A DNA stretch of 64,000 bases. Origin: Nautilus pompilius. Taxonomy: Eukaryota > Mollusca > Cephalopoda > Nautilida > Nautilidae. The notes below the pieces were generated by a model that saw only the letters and a program-made list of their open reading frames with translations, searched no databases and had not been told where the DNA came from. This document shows, one piece after another, positions 53,901-64,000 of the stretch. Numbering within the stretch: the first letter of the stretch is position 1; each line of letters opens with the position of its first letter. The position numbers were made by a program, and so were the translations under genes. The DNA is taken from contig JACATO010001092.1 in the NCBI GenBank assembly GCA_018389105.1, positions 186,001 through 250,000 of the forward strand. Direction: 5' to 3'.

Positions 53901-54839
53901 CTCACCGGCATCCCAGCTACTACTACTGGATTACACTCTTCTATTGTAGCGGGCAACAAAGGTAGCTCGGTTCCCTCTTATTTCTAGCACGCCCCTTCAT
54001 CAGCTCCGCGTTAGGTGTTCTTGTCTACCTTACAATTCAATTCCAAAATGATAAATTTCTTGCTAATAATCGCACATTTTAGAAGTATATGCACAAATCT
54101 ACTTTCCCTAAATGTATAAGCGAATCAATATTAATGGAGTAATCGACAGACATCTGCCGTGGACGCAATGAGGCCACACAACCCTGCAGCAGCTCGTGTA
54201 TCTGCTGAGACCCCTTTTACCTCCATCCAAACCCGACAGAACTAGAACTTGATGCTTTATATTCTATTTATAAAACCTTCATTACTCCGCTGTTAGCAAG
54301 TTTAACAATTTCCAAAATATAATACCTTCGACGATCTCGATTATAAAGTGTCGGCCAGGGGCCTATTTCCTGCCAGTAATTAGTCATGGTAAAGAAAGGG
54401 GGCGCGTGCGTCTTGTCAGTTACTTAAACTACCTTTATTCCACAAATATTTACACAAGCCAGTCTCTCTCCCCACCCCCCCGGGGGTTAGTTGCAGTGTT
54501 CCCCTGAGCTTTACCTTTCTCGTGGGACAAGCGGCTTTATGACGTCATCGCTGACAAAACATTTGTGTCTGCCGATTCTTCCCCTCAAACTCCAAAGTTT
54601 CGATGTTCGATCGTCTGGAAGCGAAAATATCTGGTGTAAGAGTGAGCTGATGTCTTGTAATGGCTACAGAGACTACACGGGGGAAGGTCTCATATTTTCT
54701 GGCTACCCCATAAGATAGGTAAAGATCATTCTTTGTCGATATATGCAGATGAGCAGGAAGTCTTCTGAATTACATTACGACCTCCACCTTTCAATTCATC
54801 TTTTCACTGTATTTTTTAAAATATATTTATTTATGTCCC
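50947..54839. other. Mixed stretch without recognised genes
   Basis: AT-rich sequence at 50.95-51.4 kb passes into GC- and CpG-richer sequence at 51.4-53.8 kb. Perfect TGACGTCA occurs at 54541. I found no supported exon, RNA gene or transposon. Short ORFs here show no conserved motif. Confidence 0.4.
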
Positions 54840-55046
54840 ATGGATGGATAGATGGAGAGAGAGAGGGGGGGGTGGATGGATGGATGGATGGATGGAGAGA
54901 GAGAGAGGTGGATGAATGGATGGATGGATGGAGAGAGAGAGAGGTGGATGGATGGATGGATGGAGAGAAAGAGAGGGGGTGGATGGATGGATGGATGGAG
55001 AGAGAGAGAGAGGGGGTGGATGGATGGAGAGAGAGAGAGAGAGAAC
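54840..55046. repeat. GGAT/GA compound satellite
   Basis: Alternating (GGAT)n and (GA)n blocks form an approximate 60-bp higher unit repeated about four times. The ORFs it creates on both strands (Trp-Met-Asp-Gly or Ser-Ile-His-Pro repeats) are artefacts. Confidence 0.9.
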
Positions 55047-55403
55047 CCTAATGTTATTTTTTTGCTGTCCTTTTTAGGGAGCAAATTTTGTCGAGTTCAC
55101 TCATCGCGATTTCCATCGGATGAAGACATCTTTAAACACTGGGAGTGCTTACGTCACGTTTACTAACTTTTGCATTTAATATCAAGTAAACGCCGAGTAA
55201 AGACCGCCTTTTGACCACAGTCAGACTTAGACCGCCGACTCACGTCCTTCTCAAGATGTTTCGTCCCTGTTTAGATTTAAAAGCAAAAGAAAATTCTTTC
55301 TAAATTTATTACATTTAGCGTTTTGACTTCGGGAGAAATTTTACAACAGGACCCGAATTTCCCTTTATGACTTAGGAGAAACTCCTTGTTTTCAGCGCTG
55401 TTA

Positions 55404-55745
55404 CACACACACACACATACAGAGATACACAGACAGACAGACACAGAGAGAGAGAGAGAGATACACACACACACACACACAGAGAGAGATACACAGACAC
55501 ACACACACAGAGATACACACACACACACAGAGAGAGATACACAGACACACACAGAGAGAGATACACAGACACACACACACAGAGAGAGAGAGAGGTACAC
55601 AGAGAGAAAGGTACACAGACACACACAGAGAGAGAGAGAGAGGTACACAAACACAGAGAGAGAGAGAGATACACAGACACACACACAGAGAGAAAGGTAC
55701 ACAGACGCAGAGAGAGAGAGAGATATACACAGACACACACACATA
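55404..55745. repeat. CA/GA compound microsatellite
   Basis: About 340 bp of interwoven ACAC, GAGA and ACAGAC runs. It is open in several frames only because of its composition. Confidence 0.95.
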
Positions 55746-58700
55746 CACAAATTGGAGAAACAACTATGGTGCTAAACCCCAGACTTATCCAAATTTACAA
55801 AAGGCACGAGAATACACGGGGGGGGGCCTAATAAAACCCCCCGAAAGGTCATTTATTTCAGGGAAGTTTTCGGCGTGAAATCCCCTCTTTTTTCCCAGTG
55901 TTCTCTTAATTGTTGTTTTCTATTTGGTTTTATCCTAACGTAAACAGACCCGACTGCCAGCCGGCGCTTATTAATCAGAACCAGTCTCCTGTTTGGCTTA
56001 CTTACGTATAGATGCCCTAATCATGTCTGATACACCCTTCTTCCTGGCTCACCGTGGATTAGTCATCATTTCTTACAAATTATCTAATTTACTCACGGAT
56101 CACTCTCGCCAGGGGTCCCGCCCAAAGCGTCCACGTGTGTGTGTGTGTGTGTGTGAGCATCATTCACAGGTTCAGACGTCGTCTCTTCCCACTCATTCCA
56201 CTGTTTCTCGTAGAGGCAAATCAATTCGCTACTTCCTGCCAGGATCAATACGGTTTCAGATGAACTTTGTTTGAAATTATCCCGGCCACCTGAGCTTTTG
56301 AAATGGTCCCTCTCGCTCTACTGTCTAATAACGCAGACACACTTAAACAGTGATGAAGACGATCGTGAAAGAGAAATGTCAGTAGCAACAGAAAACATTC
56401 TACGGTAATTAGCGTGGGCGGGCGCCCGGCCGGCTGACGTAGACGATCAACTGCAGTCCTCATCAATGTGGGAAGTTGCAGTAACCATTTGAAAAGGAAA
56501 GAAAAACGAATGTGATTCTTGTTTGTTGAGAGAGAGAGAGGAGGCGTACCCTGTCGTAGCAGCCGCGCAAAGTCGGGGGGGGGGCTGCTGCTCTACGGAC
56601 GGACGGTCGGTCACTCAAGGAAAGGTGGGGCAGGGAATATCTGCCGCCTGTTATCGAGCACCTGCGGCCGTGGAGTTCGCTTTGCTGGCCGAAATAAAAA
56701 CAACTTTTCAACACCTAACCGACTCCGCGGTCCGTAATGTCTTAACCAGCGCTACAATTACATCATCATCATCTTCAGAATTAAATATAAGTAGCGAAAT
56801 GGTGCTGGGAGTTTTGGAACCGATTATAAAGCTCCGCGTTGGATAAAAATAGAAGTATAGCAGATTTTAAAAACCATCGAAACGTCTTTCACCGTTCACC
56901 TGATATAACGCTCGCCGACTGGTCTCTCACCCGATATAGCGATCACGACGGACTGACCTCTCACCCCGATATAGGCACTATTTACCTTTATTACTTATTG
57001 TACGTATGGGCGGATCGGTCTCGACAACACGGCCGTCTTGCTAGATCGATCTAGATCATTTTACAAACTACATTTCTTACGAAACCGACCAAAACTGCGT
57101 CTAAATATATTTGTTAAGCCATAGCTGCAAATACACAATGGCAGGGAGTTTCGAAATTGTATATCCAGATCTCTTCATCCTTTTAACATGAACATCAAAC
57201 CTATTTTTTCTAAATATTTATTCCGTCCGCCTCAGTTACCTTGGTGAAGCGTTCCAAGCTTTGATGTCTTAATATTAGTCGCGACATTATGTATGTTTTC
57301 CGTCTCTTCTATTCCTTTTGTGCCAAGTATGTTGTCTACACGGGTCTGCGCTTCGCCTGAAAAGTCTCAACAGATTTCAATTATATTTCCCCTAAAGTGT
57401 CTTTAAGCCCCAACTAGTTCGTGGACTTTTAGCTAACTGGATTTCCTAGTAATTCCTCTTATTTAATTGTAAATCCTATCGATCTACTCCTGCTAGGCTG
57501 ATAATTCTGACTAACGAAGTGAGTTAGGTGAGTCTCCTTAAAATGGATTTCTCTGCGGCATTTTTTAAAAATATCTCGTGACTATACGGCGGGTGTCCCC
57601 AGTCTCCCTTCCCTATCAGGGATGTCGTTTGAATACGAAAAAGACTTGCCCATCCACCCGGATAAGTTCGCTGCCAAGTAGAACCAGCCGAGGGTTTCTT
57701 GACACGCCTGCTTTTGTTTGTCCTATAGCTCTGCGCTTTGCTTGGATTTGCCAACGCAGAATGTGTATACGAGGCATTCGTGCGTGTCTTTGATCAGTGA
57801 ACTACGGCCGGACCAGCAGTCATCTTTAATCTTCTCTAATGCCGGCTCTAAGAAATCAGAAGACCATCTTTAAGCGGTAATGGCGTCATATTACGTGTGG
57901 AAAATAGCAAATGTCATGAAGGTCACCACCTAAAGAAGAAGTTTTTGCCAGGTTGGCAAAAATAAAATAGCACCTGCGGTTGAAGGAAGCTCCGGATCAG
58001 TTGTCAGGCGGGGATGGCGCTAATGTGGCACCGGAGACATTGGCCAGCTGGCGGAGAACTGGAGTATTCGGGTAGATATCGAGAAACCGTTCTCCCCGAC
58101 ACCATTAACATGAGTAACTAACTCGCCGCTCCCAATCCAGTCCTTATATATATATATTAAAATGGTCGGTAATTTCCCTGCGCCTCGGTCTGGCGCCAAA
58201 ACCCGCCATCTTAACATTGCTACAGTCTCATTATTTGAGGAGGACAGCTATTTTCGTCCCTATGTTGCTATTTTTTAAGAAAGGTTTTCTACCCCAAAAA
58301 GGAAAACAAAAAAACAACCCCTTTACAGAAGGGCCTGGAATGTAAGTATTAAAAATTAATCATTACATTTTTTTTTAATATTCAAAATGGTGCTAGTTTA
58401 AATGTAATTAACTTCGCAGTAACACGAAAGAAATATGGCCGCCGGCGCTCAACTAGGAGGCTGTATCTTCTGATGGCCACACCCAGGAAGGAGCTCGTCT
58501 CGCCGTCAGAAATACATCTCTGGTCGCAGCCACGGTCACGGACCGGTGACCAAAGACAGTCGCCACTGCGTTTCACCCCTGGCGAGCTTCGATCATGCGG
58601 TGAACCGAGAAGCAAATACCAATTTCCCCGACTCGAAATTCTTAAATAGGAAACCTTTCCTTTCTCGGAATCAATGATATTAATCTTGTTCGATACCCTT

Positions 58701-59100
58701 AGATGGTTCCACGGCACCTCTAGAGTATGTTAAAAATATATATATAGGTGTACATCAGATGCTTAATCCGATCTGGAATTAGCATAACGATTTGTTAAGT
58801 AGGGGAGGGTGGTGGTAGGCTTTTGACGTCACACTTCCGCTGCGATCGAGTATCTCTGACGTCACATTACCTTACCGAGTTTCGCCCCGTGGTCTTTCCT
58901 GACATCCATCACTCCTACTCTCCCTCTGTTACCTTATCGAATGCACACTGGTGGTATTAACTGAAGACAGGTCTAAAAATATTCCCGTCTTTATTGTGTT
59001 TCCGGTTGCTGATGCAAGGACCGTTTTATCAAAAGCGTTACTTAACAGTATGTTCCGACAGCGCCTGGCTTTTGGCAAAAAAACAGGCAAACAGAGAGAG
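55746..59100. other. Non-coding stretch with a short imperfect repeat at 56.9 kb
   Basis: No gene was recognised. A (GT)n run lies at 56136-56154 and a GA run near 56526. Around 56897-56980 the motif tcaccYgatata recurs three times at about 35-bp spacing. Two CRE-type TGACGTCA sites lie at 58824 and 58856 beside an ETS-like cttccgc, which suggests a regulatory site. Confidence 0.4.
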
Positions 59101-59342
59101 AAAACACCAGATGAGGAGGAGAGAGAGATATGGAGAGGGAGAGATGGAGATGGAGAGAGAGAGAGGGGGGGGAAGATAGAGAGAAAGATGGAGAGAGAGG
59201 GAAAGGGAGAGTGAGAGAAAGATGGAGATGGAGAGAGAGAGAGAGGGGGAAAGATAAAGAGAAAGATGGAGATGGAGAGAGAGAGAGGGGGAAAGATAAA
59301 GAGAGAGAGGGAAAGGGAGAGTGAGAGAAAGATGGAGAGGGG
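59100..59342. repeat. GA-rich purine tract
   Basis: Imperfect GAGA, GATGGAGA and GGGGAAAGATAAAGA repeats give an almost pure purine strand over 240 bp. Confidence 0.9.
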
Positions 59343-59650
59343 GGTTTAAAAATTAAATAATTTAGTCCGACGGAACAGTGGGAAGCGTTTGTCTGGTGGC
59401 AAGTGGCGTCGAATCCACTCGGCGCGCGCGCACGGAGACGGGAACGAGGCTCCTGCTGTCGGCGACCGGTGTCGCGTGGCGCAGTCGGACGCCACCTCGA
59501 CGACGATGCCCAGACTCAGCGGCTCACGTAAAGGTGCACGGAGCCGATAACGGCTGGCAAGCGGGTACTTTCCACTCTCGTCACGATCGTCAAATTAAAC
59601 GGACGGGTTGCGGCGTCTGAAAGCAATTCTCGTAATTCCCTTACGGGAAG

Positions 59651-59752
59651 ATGGCGGCCAAGGGCTTCGACCCCCTGACCCCGAAACAGATGCAACTTTT
59701 CTCCAACCGCATCAGTTTTAGCCCGATGTTTCCGTACGGATTCCAAGATTAG
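59651..59752 (+). CDS. Possible short ORF (33 codons) in a CpG-rich, promoter-like setting
   Basis: ATGGCGGCCAAGGGC starts at 59651 with a good context (gggaagATGG) and reads MAAKGFDPLTPKQMQLFSNR, then ISFSPMFPYGFQD, to TAG. The composition looks protein-like, and ATGGCGGC also fits a YY1 promoter motif. No family was recognised and no splice donor precedes the stop. It may be chance. Confidence 0.2.
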   Translation: MAAKGFDPLTPKQMQLFSNRISFSPMFPYGFQD

Positions 59753-61855
59753 ACGAGGAATGTTCTAGAACTTTTTACACACGCGCCCGATGAGGCTTAT
59801 TCATCACCACAAAGTAGCATTCTCATCAATTTTCGCGAACTAGGAATTGAAATATATATAGAGAGAGATGTTTCGGGCGGATGACATTTTGTTTCACCTG
59901 TCATTCAGTTCGCTCTGTGGTTTCGGCTTCTCGCTTCAGTAGCAGAAAGTGCACTAATTAAATTCTCGACGTGGTAACCCAAAACGGAACCAAGAACCTG
60001 TTCCGCCCTCATATGAAAAGTTATTCGGTGCCTGGTTTGAAGTATTTATTAGTTTTTATCCGATTTCTAAGTAAACAACAGGAAAGCGAAATCTTCTGCT
60101 TGGGAGATGGATAAATATCGGCAGAGACCACGATGGCTTCCTGCCTCCTCCTAATAAACGGTGGGAATGACTACACGGCAGCTAGAGAGAGATAGTCACG
60201 TACAACTCCAGCTACATCTGTTACTAAACCGTTGTTTTTTTTGTTTTTTTTTAAATATGCAGTAAACAGAAACTTATCCGACTTTTCCAATATAAGCCAA
60301 GATCAGTCCGTTCAGGAAACCGTTACCAAGGGAGCCGGACTCGCTCTCTGCGCATGCTCAGGTCGCCTTTTGTCAAGTGGATTTCTCTTTGTTGTTAGAC
60401 GTTGGGTGAATGGGGCTGGTGATGGAAATCGCCAAACGAAGCCGATGCGGACTCAAATTCTCAATCTAAGGGTCCCAGTGGTTGAACAGCGGATTATCAC
60501 ACACCCCAACCGACTGAAGGAGTAAAGGTACTAATTAACCAGGGTGGAGTGCGGTTCCCCTCGTCCGAAACAAAAGGCGCTCGAGCAACAAGGAGGAGGA
60601 GGGGGGGGAGAAGCTGCTGGGAGAACTGGGTCTAATGGCCGAGCGAAGTGCATCTGTCGGGGGTTAGTTGGAGGGGGGGTGGAGATTCGAATGGCAGCAG
60701 GACTTACTTAGAGTACAGAGGATATTTTGCCGAGTTACACAACCAGGTTCGCTGATATCGGGTGGAGGGATGGCTGAGGGGCCGCCTGCTCTCTAGATAG
60801 CATCGGTAAATGAGGTCACGTGATAAACAAAAGACCTGTTACCGGGGGGGGGCGGTGATTCTCCGGTAGCGATAAAACCCTCGGCTGACACCGGAGGCCG
60901 TCGGATGTGAAAAGAAACCGTCTGTCCGACAGAAGCGAGGGCTCAGAGCGTCAGTGGGCGTGGCCAGCGCCCCACATCTGAAATGGGTAAGAAAGTGAAA
61001 GTAGAAATCTTTCGAACCCTGGGATACCCGGGGGTTTTGAGACGGGCCAGCAGAACTGTTTTCGTCGTGACTGACAGCGTCTGTGCGGAAGAACGACGGG
61101 GCCCCGACTCGTCAGAGTTCTCGGCGACACGTGGATTGAAACAGACAGCGCCATTGTATCGATCTCAAGAAGTCGATGCTGTAGGTAGGATGGAGTTCAG
61201 ATGAAAAAGAAAGGTAGGAGGAGTTAGTGAAGAGCTGGTAACCCGCGCTCCAGTTACGTAAACCATACTAATCCTATTATGCAGTCAGCTCTCCAGTTAC
61301 CTGTAGTTTTGATTAGCCGCTCAGGGATCTTCCCATTTGTTAATCAGAAACGACGAGAACTGGCCGACAGATCCAGAGGGCGACGACAGGAAACTAAAGA
61401 GGCACAAATTAAGGAAAGAATATTAATGTAAAGAAATTCTTTAAAATTAAATCTCCGGGCCTAAAAAAACAAACAAAATAAAATTTACTTAATAAACGAA
61501 AGGAAGGAAAAGGAAATAGGAACTAAACAGATTAAATAAAAACCACATTTCAACGAATTAAGAAAAATGTGCACATGAACAGGAATGACGGGATTGTGAA
61601 GTATATCGCATTTTTATCGAAGATTGATTGGATTGTGAAGAGTTCGGTAGAAGACAAAACGATTTGAAATATCTGTTATGGTTCAGAAAGCATAGCGAGG
61701 TAAGTAGTGGGGGAAATAGATAACAACATAATTAGTGATCTATGGCAAGTAATTCACAGAGTTAACAAGCAGTGATTTGCAGTGAAGTATTTTCTCTAAT
61801 CAGGTAATCATCAATCAGTGGTGGTTCTGGACAGACGTGATTTTCATTGGCACTC
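59753..61855. other. GC-richer stretch without recognised genes
   Basis: It contains poly-G tracts (60600, 60846), an NRF1-like tgcgcatgctca at 60350, and no supported coding exon. AT content rises again after 61.4 kb. Confidence 0.4.
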
Positions 61856-61856
61856 C

Positions 61857-62412
61857 AGAGAGAGAGAGAGAGAGAGACGTGACGTCAGTGCAAAGAAAAA
61901 TGCAAAGAGAAATGACATCAGTGCAGAGAGAGAGAGAGAGAGAGATGATGTCAGTGCAGAGAAAGAGATGATGTCATTGCAAAGAAAAATACAGAGAGAA
62001 ATGACATCAGTACAGAGAGAGAGAAATGACGTCAGTACACAGAGAGAGAGAGACAGATGACGTCAGTGCAGAAAGAGAGAGAGAGAGATGATGTCAGTGC
62101 ATAGAAAAATGCAAAGAGAAATGACATCAGTACAGAGAAAGAGAAATGACGTCAGTACACAGAGAGAGAGAGAGATGACGTCAGTGCAGAGAGAGAGAGA
62201 TGTTGTCAGTGCATAGAAAAATGCAAAGAGAGAAATGACATCAGTACAGAGAGAGATGTTGTCAGTGCAGAGAGAGAGAGAGATGACGTCAGTGCATATA
62301 AAAATGCAAAGAGAGAAATGACATCAGTACAGAGAGAGAGAGAGATGACGTCAGTGCAGAGAGTGATGGGGAGAGAGAGATGATGTCAGTGCAGAGAGAG
62401 ATGGGGGGAGCG
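61857..62412. repeat. GA / CRE-motif minisatellite
   Basis: About 18 units of roughly 25-35 bp each carry one copy of the motif TGAYRTCAGTRC between (GA)n runs. Seven copies are the perfect palindrome TGACGTCA (61880, 62027, 62058, 62147, 62176, 62284, 62346). The others are TGACATCA, TGATGTCA or TGTTGTCA. A longer unit including tgcaaagagaaatgacatca and gaaatgacgtcagtacac recurs about every 120 bp. Confidence 0.9.
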
Positions 62413-62587
62413 AGAGAATTATTCTTCTGTTTTGTTTCTCTTATTCTACCGCAGAAAGAGGGTTAGCCGTATGTTTGTACGCCGTCCCAATATATCCGCT
62501 CGTTCTAACAATCACCTGACGTTTTGCGTTATATGTAATAGTTTTTCCGCAATGGGTTAATGTAATCTGTCTCACAAGCTGTTGTGT

Positions 62588-62780
62588 TATTTGCGCATGC
62601 CCTCGGCATGAGCGCCACGTGGCGAGTACCTGACCACCGCCGGTTCAAATGAAGCAAACCTACGTCAGAGACAGGACGGCGGTGGCCAGTTTGTTAGCGT
62701 AGCGAGTTGGTCGACCATCACTTCAATTTCTCGGTTCTTTCATCTTAATGAAGGATCAATACCGCTGACGTCAGGACTTA
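62588..62780. promoter_or_regulatory. Cluster of promoter-type motifs (NRF1-like, E-box palindrome, CRE)
   Basis: Within 190 bp there is an NRF1-like ttgcgcatgccc (62589), a 12-bp palindrome cgccacgtggcg with the E-box CACGTG (62616), tacgtcag (62661) and a perfect TGACGTCA (62766). CpG is frequent. No transcript or exon was identified, so promoter activity is inference. Confidence 0.35.
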
Positions 62781-63398
62781 CGTCTTTCTCCACCTTTCGT
62801 AATGTAAATATAACCATGAAAAAACAAAAAGGAAACCTCAGAGGGCACATCTCAAAGTTACTAGGGGAGCGCTGTGTGAGAAAATTACGCAGAACGGCTT
62901 TAGCCTGTACTGCTGAGTAAAGTTCGTACTCCCAAAGTTAAGGGTCACAGAGTTGTATGCAGTCTTCTTCACAAAAGAGCTGTAGCACGCCAGTGCATAT
63001 TCAAAGTATAAAGGCTAACTTCACTGCAATATTAATAGACTTCAGCTTTCCCAGTGCATCAGTTATACGTCTAATCAGGTGTCTATGATCTAAATATGGA
63101 CTATTAAAGCTAGGGACGTAGTGATCGGAGGGAACGTATACAACCCCCCCCAACAAAACAAATAAATATTCGTGTTCCTTACTTATACATTTCCTTATAT
63201 TCTTAAAATTTTTAGTTAGACATCGTAGTTTTAGGCCGGCCAAAGTTAGAAGCGGGGCTGTGGATAAGGAGGAGGTGGAGCTGGCTACAAACTGGGAGCC
63301 AAACTCGTGCATGGGGATGCTTCGACAGTATCACTTTAAATAATTCGCTGGAAAATCGACACATTTATGTAAAAATATATTAATGTATAATTATTCCC

Positions 63399-63399
<1 letters not shown>
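62781..63399. other. Unassigned stretch near right edge
   Basis: No gene was recognised. The minus-strand frame at 63001-63312 lacks conserved motifs. Confidence 0.4.
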
Positions 63400-63482
<83 letters not shown>

Positions 63483-63496
63483 TATTATTATTATTG
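63400..63496. repeat. (TTA)n microsatellite
   Basis: About 30 copies of TTA with one interruption at about 63481. Confidence 0.95.
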
Positions 63497-64000
63497 AATT
63501 CAATTTTAAAAAAAATTGTTATAAATATTTTCGATTTTATTTAAATTGCATTATATTTATGAAAATCCTCAATCTGTGTATAATGATATTGAAAATGTTC
63601 CATGTAAGTTCTGGGAAACAGATATTTTATCCTCGTTTCGGTCTTAAATGATTTGGGTTTCTCTCTTCGAAATACTTAAGTTTATATTTTGAATTGTTAA
63701 TATAACAATGATTTTCTGAATCCACTATTATTTGAAAATGGGACCTAAAAGTTACTTGATAAATAGAATATTCCAGAGTTAAGTACGCATGTTACTGACA
63801 AAGGTTACAACCATCTTGATGCGGACAAAGGTGATTCCTATCTGTAAGGGAGGACCGACCGCTGCTTTCAGCAGAAAGTCAATGACAGCTAAGAGCTCTT
63901 GACTCCACGTACTTCCTGTTAGACGGCTTTGTCCATTGGAAGCTTTTTGGCGACCGCGATGACTGATAACCTGGCCGTCGGCCTGATAAGACTGTTTTTG
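63497..64000. other. AT-rich right edge
   Basis: Nothing recognisable was seen up to the window edge. Confidence 0.4.

Noticed and set aside
54743..55775. ORFs rich in Trp-Met-Asp-Gly, Cys-Val-Ser-Leu or Thr-His
   Set aside because: Translations of GGAT, GA and CA microsatellites.
59378..59425. tRNA-like T-arm (gtggcgtcgaatccac)
   Set aside because: The loop is one base too long, and no D- or anticodon-arm could be fitted upstream.
61818..62060. Arg/Glu-rich ORF over the CRE-GA array
   Set aside because: Direct translation of GA repeats.

Overview
This is a eukaryotic (metazoan) nuclear window: introns with GT/AG borders, exons of 40 to 500 bp, abundant microsatellites, three large minisatellite arrays and decayed DNA transposons. 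Protein similarity to animal PRDM10 and CCDC191, together with tRNA-derived SINE relics and the strongly diverged sequence, suggests an invertebrate, most likely a lophotrochozoan such as a mollusc. That taxonomic call is inference.

Layout. Positions 1-12.5 kb carry the N-terminal two thirds of a PRDM10-like PR/SET zinc-finger regulator on the minus strand. I could trace 12 coding exons in one continuous frame (about 640 codons), and the gene runs off the left edge. Its introns hold a Tc1/mariner relic, a hAT relic and a TTAA-flanked inverted-repeat element. Intron 1 carries a 42-copy, 51-bp minisatellite (13371-15507). A CpG-rich block at about 15.9-17.15 kb looks like a divergent promoter. 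Immediately right of it is a 30-copy, 66-bp minisatellite (17245-19213).

Positions 20.68-47.41 kb carry CCDC191 on the plus strand. Sixteen exons join in frame to 913 codons plus stop, with only the very first codons uncertain (perhaps ATGGCG at 16363). The protein is coiled-coil with SFI1-like Trp repeats, which suggests a centriole, basal-body or centrin link. Its second long intron holds a 70-copy, 56-bp minisatellite (22972-26880) and an almost full-length but frameshifted Tc1-like element (27027-28565). Another Tc1 relic lies at 39.4-40.3 kb, and fold-back MITEs are present.

Right of 47.4 kb no confident gene was found. There is a weak candidate for the 3' end of a convergent minus-strand gene (48.2-48.8 kb), a tRNA-derived SINE (50.7-50.95 kb), long GC-richer and CpG-rich tracts, GA/CA/GGAT microsatellites, and a remarkable 0.5-kb minisatellite that repeats the palindromic CRE motif TGACGTCA (61.87-62.4 kb). 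A cluster of NRF1-like, E-box and CRE motifs follows at 62.59-62.78 kb.

The two named genes are divergently arranged and may share a promoter. Nothing in the sequence indicates a joint pathway.
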